Shown here piece after piece: positions 7,182 through 15,621 of a DNA stretch of 64,000 nucleotides; position 1 is the first letter of the stretch; each line of letters opens with the position of its first letter. The notes under the pieces are model-generated. The model saw nothing but the letters and a program-made list of their open reading frames with translations, searched no databases and had not been told where the DNA came from. This DNA comes from Lacrimispora sphenoides (GTDB lineage Bacteria; Bacillota; Clostridia; Lachnospirales; Lachnospiraceae). The position numbers were made by a program, and so were the translations under genes. The DNA is taken from assembly GCF_900105215.1 (NCBI RefSeq), contig NZ_FOIP01000002.1:1240001-1304000 (forward strand), in the 5' to 3' direction.

Positions 7182-8273
7182 TTACAATATGAAAAAAGGG
7201 GAGCGGTTTTCAGGCTTATGTACTTTTAGCGAGTGCATGACTTGGTAACAGGTCTTTCTTAAGTATGCAGAACCACGTTTGGATATATGCCGGTTTGTTC
7301 CTTCAAACTGTCCTGATTGATAAGGAGGAGCATCGTTTCCGGCATAAGCATTAAGCGCCTTGGCACTGGTGAATCTGCGAACGTCTCCTATTTCAGCAAT
7401 CAGGAGAGGGGCTAAGCGATCACCAACGCCATGCATCGATCGAACAACATTATATTCAGGAAGCGTATATGCTACTGACTGCATCTGCCGCAATAACAGA
7501 TCAGCGGATGAACTGGTCTGCTTAAGCAGTGAAAGGCATTGAGAGAGCGCAAGAGAAGTACTGACATCGAGGCTGCGAGTAATAATACTATTGGAGGCAG
7601 TTTCGTATATAGCAAGAGCTTTCTTATGGGAGCTTCTGCAACGGTGCTTTTGGGCAAAGGAAATATAACTATTTATAAATCGCTTTTCCCCCATATGGAC
7701 GATCTTTTCATAGTTTTGATATTTTTCTATGAAGTCATAGAATAGTGTGTTTTCTAAGTATTTGGAGGATATGGGGATAATGTTTTGAATGCCAGGCATG
7801 ATTTCATCAAGGAGATTAGCTGTTTGTACTCTGGCTTTGACTTTCATGGAAACACACTGGTTGTACTGCCTTGAGAGAAATTTTAAGTCATCGTATTTTT
7901 GATCAGCAGGGCTGTAAGGTTTCAGCTGGTATGACTTTTCTAAAGCAAAATAGGCAATTCGGACAGCATCTTTTTTATCAGTTTTTCCTTTTCTGATATT
8001 GTTGTCCATAAACTTTTTAACAAGGAAAGGATTGATTACAAAGACAGAAAAGTTCTCATTAAGAAGAGCTTTAACGATTGGGTAATGATAGTGGCTGGTG
8101 GATTCCAGGGCGATTTTAGCGTCTTCCTGGTAAGAACGAATCAGGTTTGAAAGCTGTGAAAGATCGCTGCTGGTATGAGCGAATTCATGAGGTTATAATA
8201 GGATAGTTCCATCGGGACGTACTATAGCTACGGTACTTTTAGATTTGGATACATCAATGCCTACAGCTATCAT
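7182..8273 (-). pseudogene. IS110 family transposase, nonsense-mutated and C-terminally truncated
   Basis: From an ATG at 8273 with AAGGAGG the frame reads MIAVGIDVSKSKSTVAIVRP, the DEDD RuvC-like start of IS110 transposases. It hits TAA at 8193-8195 after 26 codons. It then continues through KIALESTSHYHYPIVKALL and the transposase_20 region, VVRSMHGVGDRLAPLLIAEI. The protein stops at LKVHKPENRSPFFIL, about 35-40 residues short of the usual end. Both lesions point to an inactive copy. IS110 enzymes recombine DNA using an RNA guide encoded in the element's non-coding end. Confidence 0.88.
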
Positions 8274-8470
8274 GGTGTTCCTCCTTTGTGAATTAGTATG
8301 ATTGGGTCCAACACTCAGTTATCGATTCATTTTCGTTCTTTACCCGGGAGCGAATCCCAACTTGCTTAATCGAATTCATGATAATGAGTGAAGGTTAACA
8401 CTTTCAGTTGCGGGAGCTGCGTCCCATATTTGCCGACGTTAACCAATCAACCTCATCATAACAAAAAAAA
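8274..8470 (-). ncRNA. Candidate IS110 bridge RNA region
   Basis: About 200 non-coding bases lie directly upstream of the transposase start. In IS110-group elements the left non-coding end is transcribed into a bridge RNA whose loops pair with target and donor DNA. The segment has GC-richer patches (TACCCGGGAGCG near 8342; GTTGCGGGAGCTGCG near 8408) that contrast with the AT-rich surroundings. I could not fold it, so this rests on element type and position. Confidence 0.35.
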
Positions 8471-8499
8471 TAAGAATAGGGAGTATTTCCCTACTCTTA
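8471..8499. terminator. Hairpin with AGTAGGGA stem, first of two
   Basis: TAAGAATAGGGA pairs with TCCCTACTCTTA around a GTATT loop, with one mismatch. It is flanked by A and T tracts and could terminate in either direction. A related perfect palindrome lies at 8592-8613. Confidence 0.6.
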
Positions 8500-8591
8500 T
8501 ATTGTACGATATTTATAAGATGAAAGAGAGGATTTAAAGGAAAGGAGCTAACGTGGAAAAAAACAACGAAACCTAGAATTAACAAAAGAAA

Positions 8592-8613
8592 AAGTAGGGA
8601 TATATCCCTACTT
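8592..8613. repeat. Perfect 22-base palindrome with AGTAGGGA arms
   Basis: AAGTAGGGATA is followed directly by its own reverse complement. The arm sequence is the same as the stem of the hairpin at 8471-8499, so the two are related structures about 120 bases apart. Confidence 0.65.
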
Positions 8614-8711
8614 AGTCCTTAGAGTTTTAAGATCAACTCATAAACTATTACGAGCGCTATGAACATATTTGACTTATCCATACAAGCACTTCCACTAAAG
8701 TGGTAGATCTA

Positions 8712-8846
8712 TCAAACAAGCATCGCACTATCGATAAAATCATCACTGATGCTTTGAACAGGTAGTTTATTCATTAAGTCAGCCAGCTGCTGCGAGGAAT
8801 TTTCAAAATGTTTTCTGAAATATTGCTTCTTTTGATAGGGAATATT
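8712..8846 (-). pseudogene. Unknown protein C-terminus inside the long repeat, copy 1
   Basis: The reverse strand is open for 44 codons, giving KKQYFRKHFENSSQQLADLM, then NKLPVQSISDDFIDSAMLV and a stop. The composition looks like real protein and is kept in the second copy (33059-33193). There is no start codon and the family is not recognised. Confidence 0.35.
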
Positions 8847-8852
8847 TCAATG

Positions 8853-8945
8853 GGGGGTGTTGCTACCGGATCAAAGGGTGTGATGACGATGAACGTCAAC
8901 CGTTTTGTCCAGATTGCAACAAGAGATGGTAAAGACATTATAGTC
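8853..8945 (+). pseudogene. nrdD fragment, copy 1
   Basis: About 30 codons encode GVATGSKGVMTMNVNRFVQ, which fits anaerobic ribonucleoside-triphosphate reductase near its C-terminal half. The longer copy at 33213-33610 makes the identification firm. Here the preceding part is deleted. Confidence 0.65.
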
Positions 8946-8964
8946 AAACTGTGTAGGCAATGCT

Positions 8965-9213
8965 TTGAGACGTGCCTGTGTCAAAGCTAATATAACTCAA
9001 AAGTCAACACATAAGATAAGGAAGACATTCGCTAGCAAATTAGATGCAAATGGCGTTCCGACTGATGAGATCCGCATTTTACTTGGACGTACGGACACAC
9101 AAATGACATTAGGATATATCTATAATCCATTACCAAAGAATGAAACTCTTGAAATGATTCGAAATGCTTTTTTAATGTTAACAAGGTGTAGTCAAGTGTA
9201 TTTATTTTGTTAA
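8965..9213 (+). pseudogene. Tyrosine recombinase C-terminal remnant, copy 1
   Basis: The frame encodes STHKIRKTFASKLDANGV, then IRILLGRTDTQMTLGYIYNP, the H-x-x-R box, the LGH-like box (His replaced by Arg here) and the catalytic Tyr region of a phage-type integrase. The N-terminal domains are absent. It is the counterpart of 33629-33877, where LGH is kept. Its place beside the tRNA-derived att sequence is where island integrases usually sit. Confidence 0.75.
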
Positions 9214-9216
9214 AAA

Positions 9217-9254
9217 AAGCCTCAAACCCTTGCGGCACAAGGAATTTAAGGCTT
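9217..9254. terminator. Hairpin after integrase remnant, copy 1
   Basis: AAGCCTCAAACCCTTG pairs imperfectly with CAAGGAATTTAAGGCTT. It lies between the integrase stop and the att sequence and is repeated after copy 2 (33881-33918). Confidence 0.6.
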
Positions 9255-9262
9255 CATCACAG

Positions 9263-9288
9263 AGCAGATAACGGGAATCGGACCCGCC
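9263..9288 (-). repeat. Island attachment site: tRNA-Gly 3' fragment
   Basis: These 26 bases are identical to 33927-33952, the 3' end of the tRNA-Gly(CCC) gene on the minus strand. The sequences diverge immediately afterwards (AAACCAAC here, TCCTCAGC in the intact tRNA). This is the expected junction between two elements integrated in tandem in the tRNA 3' end. Confidence 0.85.
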
Positions 9289-9475
9289 AAACCAACAAAA
9301 AATGACGTAAAATAAAGGAGAAAGTGGTACTTCATCCAAACTGTATTCAACTGTGGGGTCAAAATTTTACTACAAAATAGAAAATACAAACAAATGTATA
9401 TATAAACATTTTTAATATACTTCGTTTTATTAAGTATGCTTATATATGAATTTGTTTTATTACCATAATTATCCA

Positions 9476-9505
9476 TTGTATAGATTTGGAAATATGTGGT
9501 ATAAT
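9476..9505 (+). promoter_or_regulatory. Probable promoter of the 81-aa coiled-coil gene
   Basis: TTGTAT (9476-9481), an 18-base spacer and TATAAT (9500-9505), about 38 bases before the ATG at 9543. Confidence 0.5.
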
Positions 9506-9542
9506 TTACATATTAATATTTTTATGTAGAGGAGGAGATACT

Positions 9543-9788
9543 ATGCCACGTGGAGTCCGCAAATCACCACTCGTAAAACTTAGAGATGAACTAAAAAATA
9601 CACAAGATTCGATAGAACAATATAAGAACGAAATCAAAACACTTCAGGAAAAAGAGAAGCAAATACAAGATGAAATTAAGTTAGAAGAGTTTAAAGAAGT
9701 TTCAACTATACTTGAAGAGCAAAACATGTCTTTATCGGAATTAAAGGAATTACTTATATCAAAAGCAGAAATTGAACAAGGTAGCTGA
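9543..9788 (+). CDS. Small coiled-coil protein (81 aa), DUF4315-like
   Basis: 81 residues. The start is the ATG after GGAGGAG; an upstream in-frame extension lacks a ribosome site. After MPRGVRKSPLVKLRDELK comes a heptad-rich helix of about 45 residues, then NMSLSELKELLISKAE. A coiled coil followed by a short SLSELKELL end resembles DUF4315-type proteins of integrative elements, but the match is loose. There are no catalytic motifs. A hairpin follows. Confidence 0.65.
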   Translation: MPRGVRKSPLVKLRDELKNTQDSIEQYKNEIKTLQEKEKQIQDEIKLEEFKEVSTILEEQNMSLSELKELLISKAEIEQGS

Positions 9789-9792
9789 ATTT

Positions 9793-9825
9793 ACGCCGAG
9801 AATCTTCGCAATGGAGGTTTTCGGC
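9793..9825 (+). terminator. Hairpin after the coiled-coil gene
   Basis: GCCGAGAATCTTC pairs with GGAGGTTTTCGGC using G-T pairs, around a short loop. There is no long T run, because the IS30 left end starts a few bases downstream. Confidence 0.45.
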
Positions 9826-9829
9826 ATTT

Positions 9830-11489
9830 GGTTAAATAAAGAAGTAACTTCTATAAAAGACATAATGCTTGCAAAAACAGTACTTACTTCCACATATTCT
9901 TTACTTAACAAATACGATTCATGGGTCTATAATAATGATTAAGGCATCATTTCGGTTTTTAGTAGTACCTTATTAAGACATCTGGAAAAAGTGTACGAGA
10001 CTAAGTTCCACATGCCAAAAATATAGGACTAAGTTCAAGACAATGGAACCGTCTGTGCCAAGTTAACTTATTTCTTTATCAGTTCAGGACGCAATGTTAC
10101 CTCATCTGGTGCGATTTCTTTTAGATGAAGTGCATCATGCAGTTTATGATCAAGGAGCATTAGGGACAGTTTAAATGGTGTGCAGCCATTCAGACTGTCC
10201 CTTGCTTCACTATTGATATGGTTCATTAACTTGGTGATATTTTCTTGAGCGTAACTGTCCATGCTGTACCCTTTGGGGATTACAAGACGGATATACTCAT
10301 GGTTCTTTTCAATCATGCCTTTCTGCCAGGCAGCATTCGGATTACAGTAGAAAACCTTGGTTCGGATCTCTCCATTTGGATCACATTCCATTCTCACACG
10401 ATTTTGAAATTCCGTTCCGTTATCCGTTAGAATTACCGGAAAAAGTTTTTGGAATACATCTATTCCTAATGCCTCTGTTAGCCTGTCAAAGGTCTCTATA
10501 ACACAATTGGGCGTTTTGTCTTTTAGAAGAATAATAAGCATTAAGGAACAATTGCGAAAGAAAATAGTTAAAAGTACTTGTTCGTCACCTGATTTCCCAA
10601 TCACTGTATCTAACTCAACTACAGGAACATTTGGGTGCTTCTTCATGTATTTTTGATAATCTTCATAGGTATGTCCGATTCGGAATTCTCTAGCCGCAAA
10701 ACTGACACGTGTCGGGGTTTTACGAGGTTTATAACGAACTTTTTTTCTCATGTCAATGTTACGTGCAGTAAACAATCCCATATCAATGTATTTGTAGAGC
10801 GTGACACGACTGCAGGGAATCTCGCTGCCGTGGTTTGCATAAATATGTGCAATGAATTGTCCCTTTTTGAGAAGAGGAGAGATTAATTGATCCAGAAACG
10901 CTATATCTGCCGCGTCTTGATTAATCCCATCTCTTGATGAGACCAATACGTTAAAGTATTCATCCTGAGCATATTGTGCCGTATAGTAAGCTTTTTGCAT
11001 AAGGCAACTACCGTTTTTATTGCAGCCATTGCAGACATATGGAGGCTTCTTCACTCTTTCGCATTCTTTCGGAACATATTTTGAGCAATAATCCGTACAT
11101 TGCTTTCCTGGCTCCCTACATATCTTGCAGATATTGCTGCAACTATTACCACACAAGAATCGTATTGTACAGCCCGAACGATTATTGCAAGGAATTACTC
11201 TCTTCTGGTCAACTTTTCTACAGAAAGTTCTGTGCTTCACCACCTCTTTAGAGATTGTACTTGGTGATTTTTCAGTTATCCGTGCTATTTCAACAAATGA
11301 TTTTCCATCAATCAACCCCTTTTCAATTAGAATTCTAAGGGACAAGGTAAGATGTTTTCCATCATGTTTCTTCTCGCTCATATATACCATCCTTTCTGAC
11401 CAGACGGTTCTATGAAAATAAGTATAGCACTAACTTCGACATAAATAGAAGTTATTCATTGAAACTAGAAGTTACTTCTTTATTTTACC
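9830..11489. mobile_element. IS30 family insertion sequence, complete
   Basis: The element of about 1,660 bases is bounded by 24-bp inverted repeats with one mismatch, GGTTAAATAAAGAAGTAACT on the left and GGTAAAATAAAGAAGTAACT as read inward on the right, each followed by TCTA. The transposase gene inside is intact. Flanking target duplication is not obvious. The left non-coding part (about 215 bases) contains two GACTAAGTTC motifs. Confidence 0.8.
10068..11381 (-). CDS. IS30 family transposase
   Basis: About 437 residues. An N-terminal helix-turn-helix region (SFVEIARITEKSPSTISKEV) is followed by a Cys-rich insert (CNNRSGCTIRFLC and CNGCNKNGSC), seen in clostridial IS30 proteins. The DDE core is visible: VVELDTVIG for the first Asp, LTDNGTEF for the second and WQKGMIEKNHEYIR for the Glu. 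The start is set at the ATG with AAAGGA eight bases upstream; another ATG nine bases earlier overlaps that site. The protein is intact and may be active. Confidence 0.92.
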   Translation of the reverse strand: MSEKKHDGKHLTLSLRILIEKGLIDGKSFVEIARITEKSPSTISKEVVKHRTFCRKVDQKRVIPCNNRSGCTIRFLCGNSCSNICKICREPGKQCTDYCSKYVPKECERVKKPPYVCNGCNKNGSCLMQKAYYTAQYAQDEYFNVLVSSRDGINQDAADIAFLDQLISPLLKKGQFIAHIYANHGSEIPCSRVTLYKYIDMGLFTARNIDMRKKVRYKPRKTPTRVSFAAREFRIGHTYEDYQKYMKKHPNVPVVELDTVIGKSGDEQVLLTIFFRNCSLMLIILLKDKTPNCVIETFDRLTEALGIDVFQKLFPVILTDNGTEFQNRVRMECDPNGEIRTKVFYCNPNAAWQKGMIEKNHEYIRLVIPKGYSMDSYAQENITKLMNHINSEARDSLNGCTPFKLSLMLLDHKLHDALHLKEIAPDEVTLRPELIKK

Positions 11490-11514
11490 CCTTCCATTAA
11501 TTTCCACTACTATA

Positions 11515-11536
11515 CGAACATACATTCGAATATAAT
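11515..11536 (+). promoter_or_regulatory. LexA-like SOS box and -10 of the Y-family polymerase gene
   Basis: CGAACATACATTCG (11515-11528) matches the Gram-positive LexA box pattern CGAAC-N4-GTTCG with one change, and TATAAT follows at 11531-11536. The gene starts at 11554. Overlap of the operator with the promoter fits LexA repression. Confidence 0.7.
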
Positions 11537-11553
11537 GTGTTAGAGGTGATTAT

Positions 11554-12816
11554 GTGAATAAGGTAATTTTTCATATCGATGTAAACTCTGCTTTTCTGAG
11601 CTGGGAAGCAGTATATCGAATACACCATTTGGGTGGGAATTTAGATTTGCGCGATATACCATCGGCGGTTGGTGGTGACGTTACAAAGAGACATGGTATT
11701 ATTCTTGCAAAAAGTATACCGGCAAAGAAGTATCATATAAAAACCGGGGAGTCCGTGCCTGAAGCACTAAGAAAATGTCCTGATCTTGTACTTGTGCCGC
11801 CCAATTACAATCTATATCAGAAGTCGTCAAAAGCGTTTATGAGTATTTTGAAGGAATATGGCCCCGTAGTAGAGCAGTATTCCATCGATGAAGCGTATAT
11901 GGATATGACTGGCACTGAATCATTATTTGGGAAGCCAGAAGATATTGCAAATGAAATAAGAGAGCGTATTTATAGAGAACTTGGCTTTACAGTGAACATT
12001 GGTATTTCAAATAATAAAGTCCTTGCAAAGATGGCATCAGATTTTAGAAAGCCTGATAAGGTGCATACGCTGTGGCTAAGTGAAATAAAAGAAAAAATGT
12101 GGCCATTATCTGTAAAAGAATTATTTTTCGTGGGCAGGGCAACCTTTCAGAAATTACGGAATCTGGGAATCAAGACCATAGGAGAATTGGCGCAGACTGA
12201 TTTATCAATCATTAAAAGTCATTTCGGCAAACACGGGGAGGTCATATGGTCTTTTGCAAATGGAATTGATTTCTCGGCAGTTGAACCCGTACCTCCACCA
12301 AATAAGGGTTATGGTAACAGTACTACAATCGCATTTGATGTTACGGATTCCAATACGGCAAAATTAGTCTTGCTCTCATTAGCGGAAACGGTCAGTGCGA
12401 GATTAAGAGATGACAATGTGAAAATCAAAGTAATATCCGTGGGGATAAGGGATTATAACCTTGGATATTACAGCCACCAGAAAAAGTTAAAGACAGCGAC
12501 AAATATTACAAGAGAAATCTATGAAGCGGCTTGCCAAGTATTCGATGGGATGTGGGATAAGGTTCCAATTCGACACCTCGGAATTCACACTAGCCAAGTA
12601 GTAACAGAAGAAATAAGACAGCTTAATTTATTTGACGACCTGGATTACGAAAAATTAGAACGATTGGATAGGGCAGTAGATGATATTAGAAAGAGATTTG
12701 GCACAGATTCTATTGTGAGGGCAAGTTTTATTAAGGCAGACAAGGTTGACCATATGAGCGGCGGAATCAGTCGTGAAAAGAGAACCGTGAACTATGAAAC
12801 TCAAAATATATTATAG
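11554..12816 (+). CDS. Y-family DNA polymerase (DinB/UmuC type)
   Basis: 420 residues, a translesion polymerase. The palm motifs are intact: FHIDVNSAFLSWEA carries the first catalytic Asp and YSIDEAYMDMT the catalytic Asp-Glu pair. GISNNKVLAKMASDF is also typical. RQLNLFDD near residue 370 is a sliding-clamp binding motif. The start is GTG with AGAGGTG upstream; an overlapping ATG is followed directly by TGA. A LexA-like box lies in the promoter, so DNA damage induction is expected. The gene after it is 13 bases away and probably co-transcribed. It is carried by the island, not the backbone. Confidence 0.92.
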   Translation: MNKVIFHIDVNSAFLSWEAVYRIHHLGGNLDLRDIPSAVGGDVTKRHGIILAKSIPAKKYHIKTGESVPEALRKCPDLVLVPPNYNLYQKSSKAFMSILKEYGPVVEQYSIDEAYMDMTGTESLFGKPEDIANEIRERIYRELGFTVNIGISNNKVLAKMASDFRKPDKVHTLWLSEIKEKMWPLSVKELFFVGRATFQKLRNLGIKTIGELAQTDLSIIKSHFGKHGEVIWSFANGIDFSAVEPVPPPNKGYGNSTTIAFDVTDSNTAKLVLLSLAETVSARLRDDNVKIKVISVGIRDYNLGYYSHQKKLKTATNITREIYEAACQVFDGMWDKVPIRHLGIHTSQVVTEEIRQLNLFDDLDYEKLERLDRAVDDIRKRFGTDSIVRASFIKADKVDHMSGGISREKRTVNYETQNIL

Positions 12817-12829
12817 GTGGTAAGGTAAC

Positions 12830-13141
12830 ATGGGTGCATTTGGGATTGGAACAAATGTAAAAGAGATTGATAGCGGAGAGCTACACGGTAAGATGTATAA
12901 TATTGCTTGCAAGGCATGGTTTACCGCTAATTGCAGCCCTCGTCCACTTAGCTTTAAGTTTGAAGGCGACGACGGTATCATACAAACAATTTCTGATATA
13001 ATCATAAAATGCACTGAAGATAAAAATTATAACGGAATTCCATCAAAAGAATTCAAGTGCGATGCAATTATAGGTGGCATACGTCATGAATTTAAACTGG
13101 TTTTTTATATGGAATCATGCAAATGGGTCATGGTAATATAA
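12830..13141 (+). CDS. Hypothetical protein downstream of Y-family polymerase
   Basis: 103 residues beginning MGAFGIGTNVKEIDSGELHG and ending YMESCKWVMVI. It appears soluble, with SPRPLSFKFEGDDGIIQTI in the middle suggesting beta structure. It follows the polymerase by 13 bases and is therefore likely induced with it. I do not recognise a domain. A role as an accessory to translesion synthesis is a guess from position only. Confidence 0.7.
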   Translation: MGAFGIGTNVKEIDSGELHGKMYNIACKAWFTANCSPRPLSFKFEGDDGIIQTISDIIIKCTEDKNYNGIPSKEFKCDAIIGGIRHEFKLVFYMESCKWVMVI

Positions 13142-13405
13142 GTGCGTGTATAGGATATCCGGTTATTAATACAATAATTGGCGTACTGATAACATGACAA
13201 GCGAAACAAGAGAGTATACGTCAACCAACGTTCAAAAGTGTGCGAGTCGACAAATTGCCTGAAAAATGTAGATTACACAATACACATTGATTTATAATAA
13301 AACTCAGATTTGCTTAAAATATGGGAGCTGAAATGCTTCTATATTTTTTAACAATAAAAAGAAAATATGTGCTATTGATAAAAGGCGGGCCAACAGAAAC
13401 AACGC

Positions 13406-14080
13406 CTACAGACAGACATCCCCTGTATTGGTATAAGCGGGAAGCCACCCTGCAAGCAGGCCAGATACCTTGTCTATAAAAAAGTGAGAAATACTTCCTA
13501 CAATAAGAGCAGCGATCACTGTTCCCTCCCTGATTCCCAGCACGCTGCCTGTCACAAGTACAGACACAATCACAGCACCGATAACAATACTCAGGTCAAA
13601 TCCGGTCTTAACCCTGCCGAACCTCCAGCCTGTAAGCCCTGCTATCACCCTTACCAGACCTTCTCCAGGCAGGATAAGCACATTGGGAATCACTTCAAGT
13701 GATATTCCAAAGCCTAAGAATACACAGCCTGAGAGCAGCATCAGAGCCTCACCCAGATAATTTCCCACCTGCCAGAAGGAGAGCAGATACATCCATACGT
13801 CAATGCACAAGGAGAACAGAAGTGCGGCAGGAAGCTGCAAAAGCTGGATCTTCTTAAAGGTTTTTCCCAAAAGAACAGCCTGTAGCAGAAACATAGCAAA
13901 ATTAACCATCATTGTAAATACGCCCAGGCTCTTAGGAAAGATAAAGGTCAACACAAAAGCAAGGCTTGTAATCGGTGATGTACCAAGCCCTGCTTTTGTT
14001 ATAAGGCTGATTCCCAATGCACTGATTATAACTCCTGCAATAAACAGTCCATAACGTTTAAACATGTCTGAATTTTTCAC
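13406..14080 (-). CDS. YczE/YitT-like integral membrane protein
   Basis: About 224 residues with five or six hydrophobic segments. The opening RYGLFIAGVIISALGISLIT and KAGLGTSPITSLAF are typical of the YczE/YyaS membrane family, whose transported or sensed substrate is unknown. Further segments include LMLLSGCVFLGFGISLEV and LSIVIGAVIVSVLVTG. I chose the GTG at 14080, seven bases after AAGGGGAG; the TTG two codons upstream is too close to that site. The base composition is richer in GC than its island neighbours, suggesting a separate origin. Confidence 0.85.
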   Translation of the reverse strand: MKNSDMFKRYGLFIAGVIISALGISLITKAGLGTSPITSLAFVLTFIFPKSLGVFTMMVNFAMFLLQAVLLGKTFKKIQLLQLPAALLFSLCIDVWMYLLSFWQVGNYLGEALMLLSGCVFLGFGISLEVIPNVLILPGEGLVRVIAGLTGWRFGRVKTGFDLSIVIGAVIVSVLVTGSVLGIREGTVIAALIVGSISHFFIDKVSGLLAGWLPAYTNTGDVCL

Positions 14081-14269
14081 AAGCAAACTCCCCTTATTTT
14101 TCTAAATATTTTTTATTCAATAATCTTATCACTAAGGATTCACACCTACAATGGACATTGTTACTTAAATTCCATATGAAAATTCGGCATTGTGTACAAT
14201 TAATTTTAGTATGCCTAAAATTTTTTTAGTTTTTTATATCCTGTTTTATCACATTATTACAGGCTGGAG

Positions 14270-14519
14270 GCCAAATCAGCCTCTTCTGGACATCGTTATA
14301 AATATTTTGTGTACGGTATTTTTAATGTCAATTTTTTAACTGTAATTGGATCATGGATAGGAAACATGCAAGTTAATATGGAGCCAATTCGATTATTCTT
14401 TTATAAGTGGTCGCGTAATACTGCAATTTCCTTTGCAGTAGAGCATTTATTGCACAGCCTATAGCAAGAGCGACTATGCTAAAAATACATCAGATCAATG
14501 ATAAAAAAGAATATGACTA
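14270..14519 (+). pseudogene. Possible degraded membrane protein (DUF2798-like end)
   Basis: After a frame change the sequence reads WSRNTAISFAVE and then AFIAQPIARATMLKIHQ before a stop. This resembles the last helix of DUF2798-type membrane proteins. Upstream frames are interrupted by stops. The rest of 14081-14814 shows no other gene that I can support. Confidence 0.3.
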
Positions 14520-14814
14520 ATATTGTATCATAAATCCTGTTATTGGAGAGGATACCAGCAATGGAAATATATAATACTGCGTAAAATAGATAATAAACTA
14601 AAACAGAATCGTGGCTACTAAAACAACGGTACGGGCCAAATTGTTACAACTGTAAGCTATCCGAATCTTTGTCAATCGCTATTACTCGTCTTGCTACTCT
14701 AATTACATACCATAACCCGATAAAAGAGTACTTTCATGTAGTAAAAAATAGGGAATAGAAGAGTGTTAAACTCAACTATTCCCTCTCTAATTCACTTTTA
14801 AAACTAGAAACCAC

Positions 14815-14988
14815 TCAATTCAATATTGCCATTAATTCGGTATACTGTTCTTCAGTAATTCTTCCAGCCATCAGAAAAACGTCAACAACTCCAAGTTGCA
14901 TTTCAACAAAATCTGGAGTCAGCTCATCTTTAGTTTTCTTTGTGGTATACAGTTTCTTACAATTGTTATAAGTTAATATACTTGCCAT
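14815..14988 (-). CDS. Prophage-type small protein (57 aa)
   Basis: 57 residues beginning MASILTYNNCKKLYTTKKTK and ending AGRITEEQYTELMAILN. GAGAGGAGA precedes the ATG. The composition and the final ITEEQYTELM resemble small proteins encoded next to XkdX in clostridial prophage tail regions. The preceding gene fragment (15002-15172) is also phage-like. With no other phage genes around, this is a prophage remnant. Confidence 0.55.
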   Translation of the reverse strand: MASILTYNNCKKLYTTKKTKDELTPDFVEMQLGVVDVFLMAGRITEEQYTELMAILN

Positions 14989-15001
14989 GTTTATCTCCTC
15001 T

Positions 15002-15172
15002 CTATTCTGTTAATCCAAGTTCTAAAGCTGTTTGCCTATAGTCTAAGTCTACCAAGGTTTCCATTGTTTCATCATGCAAACCAGTAAGAATAGAAACCTG
15101 TTGTTCTTGCGTAGGAACATAGGCTATTTCTTCTACTTCATTCCCATCGTCATCTACTCTTCCCGGCAGTCA
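15002..15172 (-). pseudogene. Phage-like protein, C-terminal remnant
   Basis: The reverse strand is open for about 56 codons from an in-frame stop, giving VDDDGNEVEEIAYVPTQEQQ and later DLDYRQTALELGLTE before TAG at 15002-15004. It ends ten bases before the ribosome site of the 57-aa gene, as in an operon. No start codon is present, so the N-terminus has been lost. Confidence 0.45.
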
Positions 15173-15273
15173 GAAAGTGATTGCTGCTTACCATAGGAGA
15201 ATTAGTGGTTGATCTGGCATAGGTCACTAACCGCACATAATTAGCGGTAGATTTAATATAGGAGGTGTTTTGT

Positions 15274-15462
15274 ATGGGGTATAGAGAATTAGAACAGTGC
15301 AAGGACTTTGACAAACTGAAGGCGGTATTTGATGATGATATGCTTGGGTACTTTGAAAGGCAGCTTGAGAGTTATTTAAACGGATCGAGAGTAATGTCAG
15401 GAGCTGCCTGTTGGTATGAAGGTATGATTACAACAGAAGCGTTTATTGATGAGTATAGATGA
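15274..15462 (+). CDS. Hypothetical protein (62 aa)
   Basis: 62 residues starting MGYRELEQCKDFDKLKAVFD, with the ATG nine bases after AGGAGG. It is acidic and soluble, and ends WYEGMITTEAFIDEYR. No family was recognised. The strong ribosome site supports it. Confidence 0.6.
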   Translation: MGYRELEQCKDFDKLKAVFDDDMLGYFERQLESYLNGSRVMSGAACWYEGMITTEAFIDEYR

Positions 15463-15621
15463 ATGTGTTCGGATAAAAGATAAAAAGAGTTTTCCTCATA
15501 AATGGTTACAAATAGAAAAAATATGGCATTATATTCAAGTTTTTGTTGTAATAGGCATGATAATAAATTATTATAAGAATAAGTTATGAGGTGTAGTTGC
15601 ATCTCATCATAGGAGGCAGCC

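Larger units (their letters stand above)
8627..9288. repeat. Att-proximal long repeat, copy 1
   Basis: Nearly identical to 32974-33952 in segments. Copy 1 lacks about 315 bases present in copy 2 (the middle of the nrdD fragment). Both end with the same 26-base tRNA-Gly 3' sequence. The repeat carries a reverse-strand remnant, an nrdD fragment, an integrase C-terminus and a terminator hairpin. Confidence 0.9.

Noticed and set aside
9246..9476. Reverse-strand 76-codon frame starting in AT-rich DNA
   Set aside because: It has no ribosome site and crosses the attachment junction.
9811..9942. 43-codon open frame starting inside a hairpin
   Set aside because: It crosses the IS30 left end at 9830 and its start lies in a terminator loop, so it is a junction artefact.
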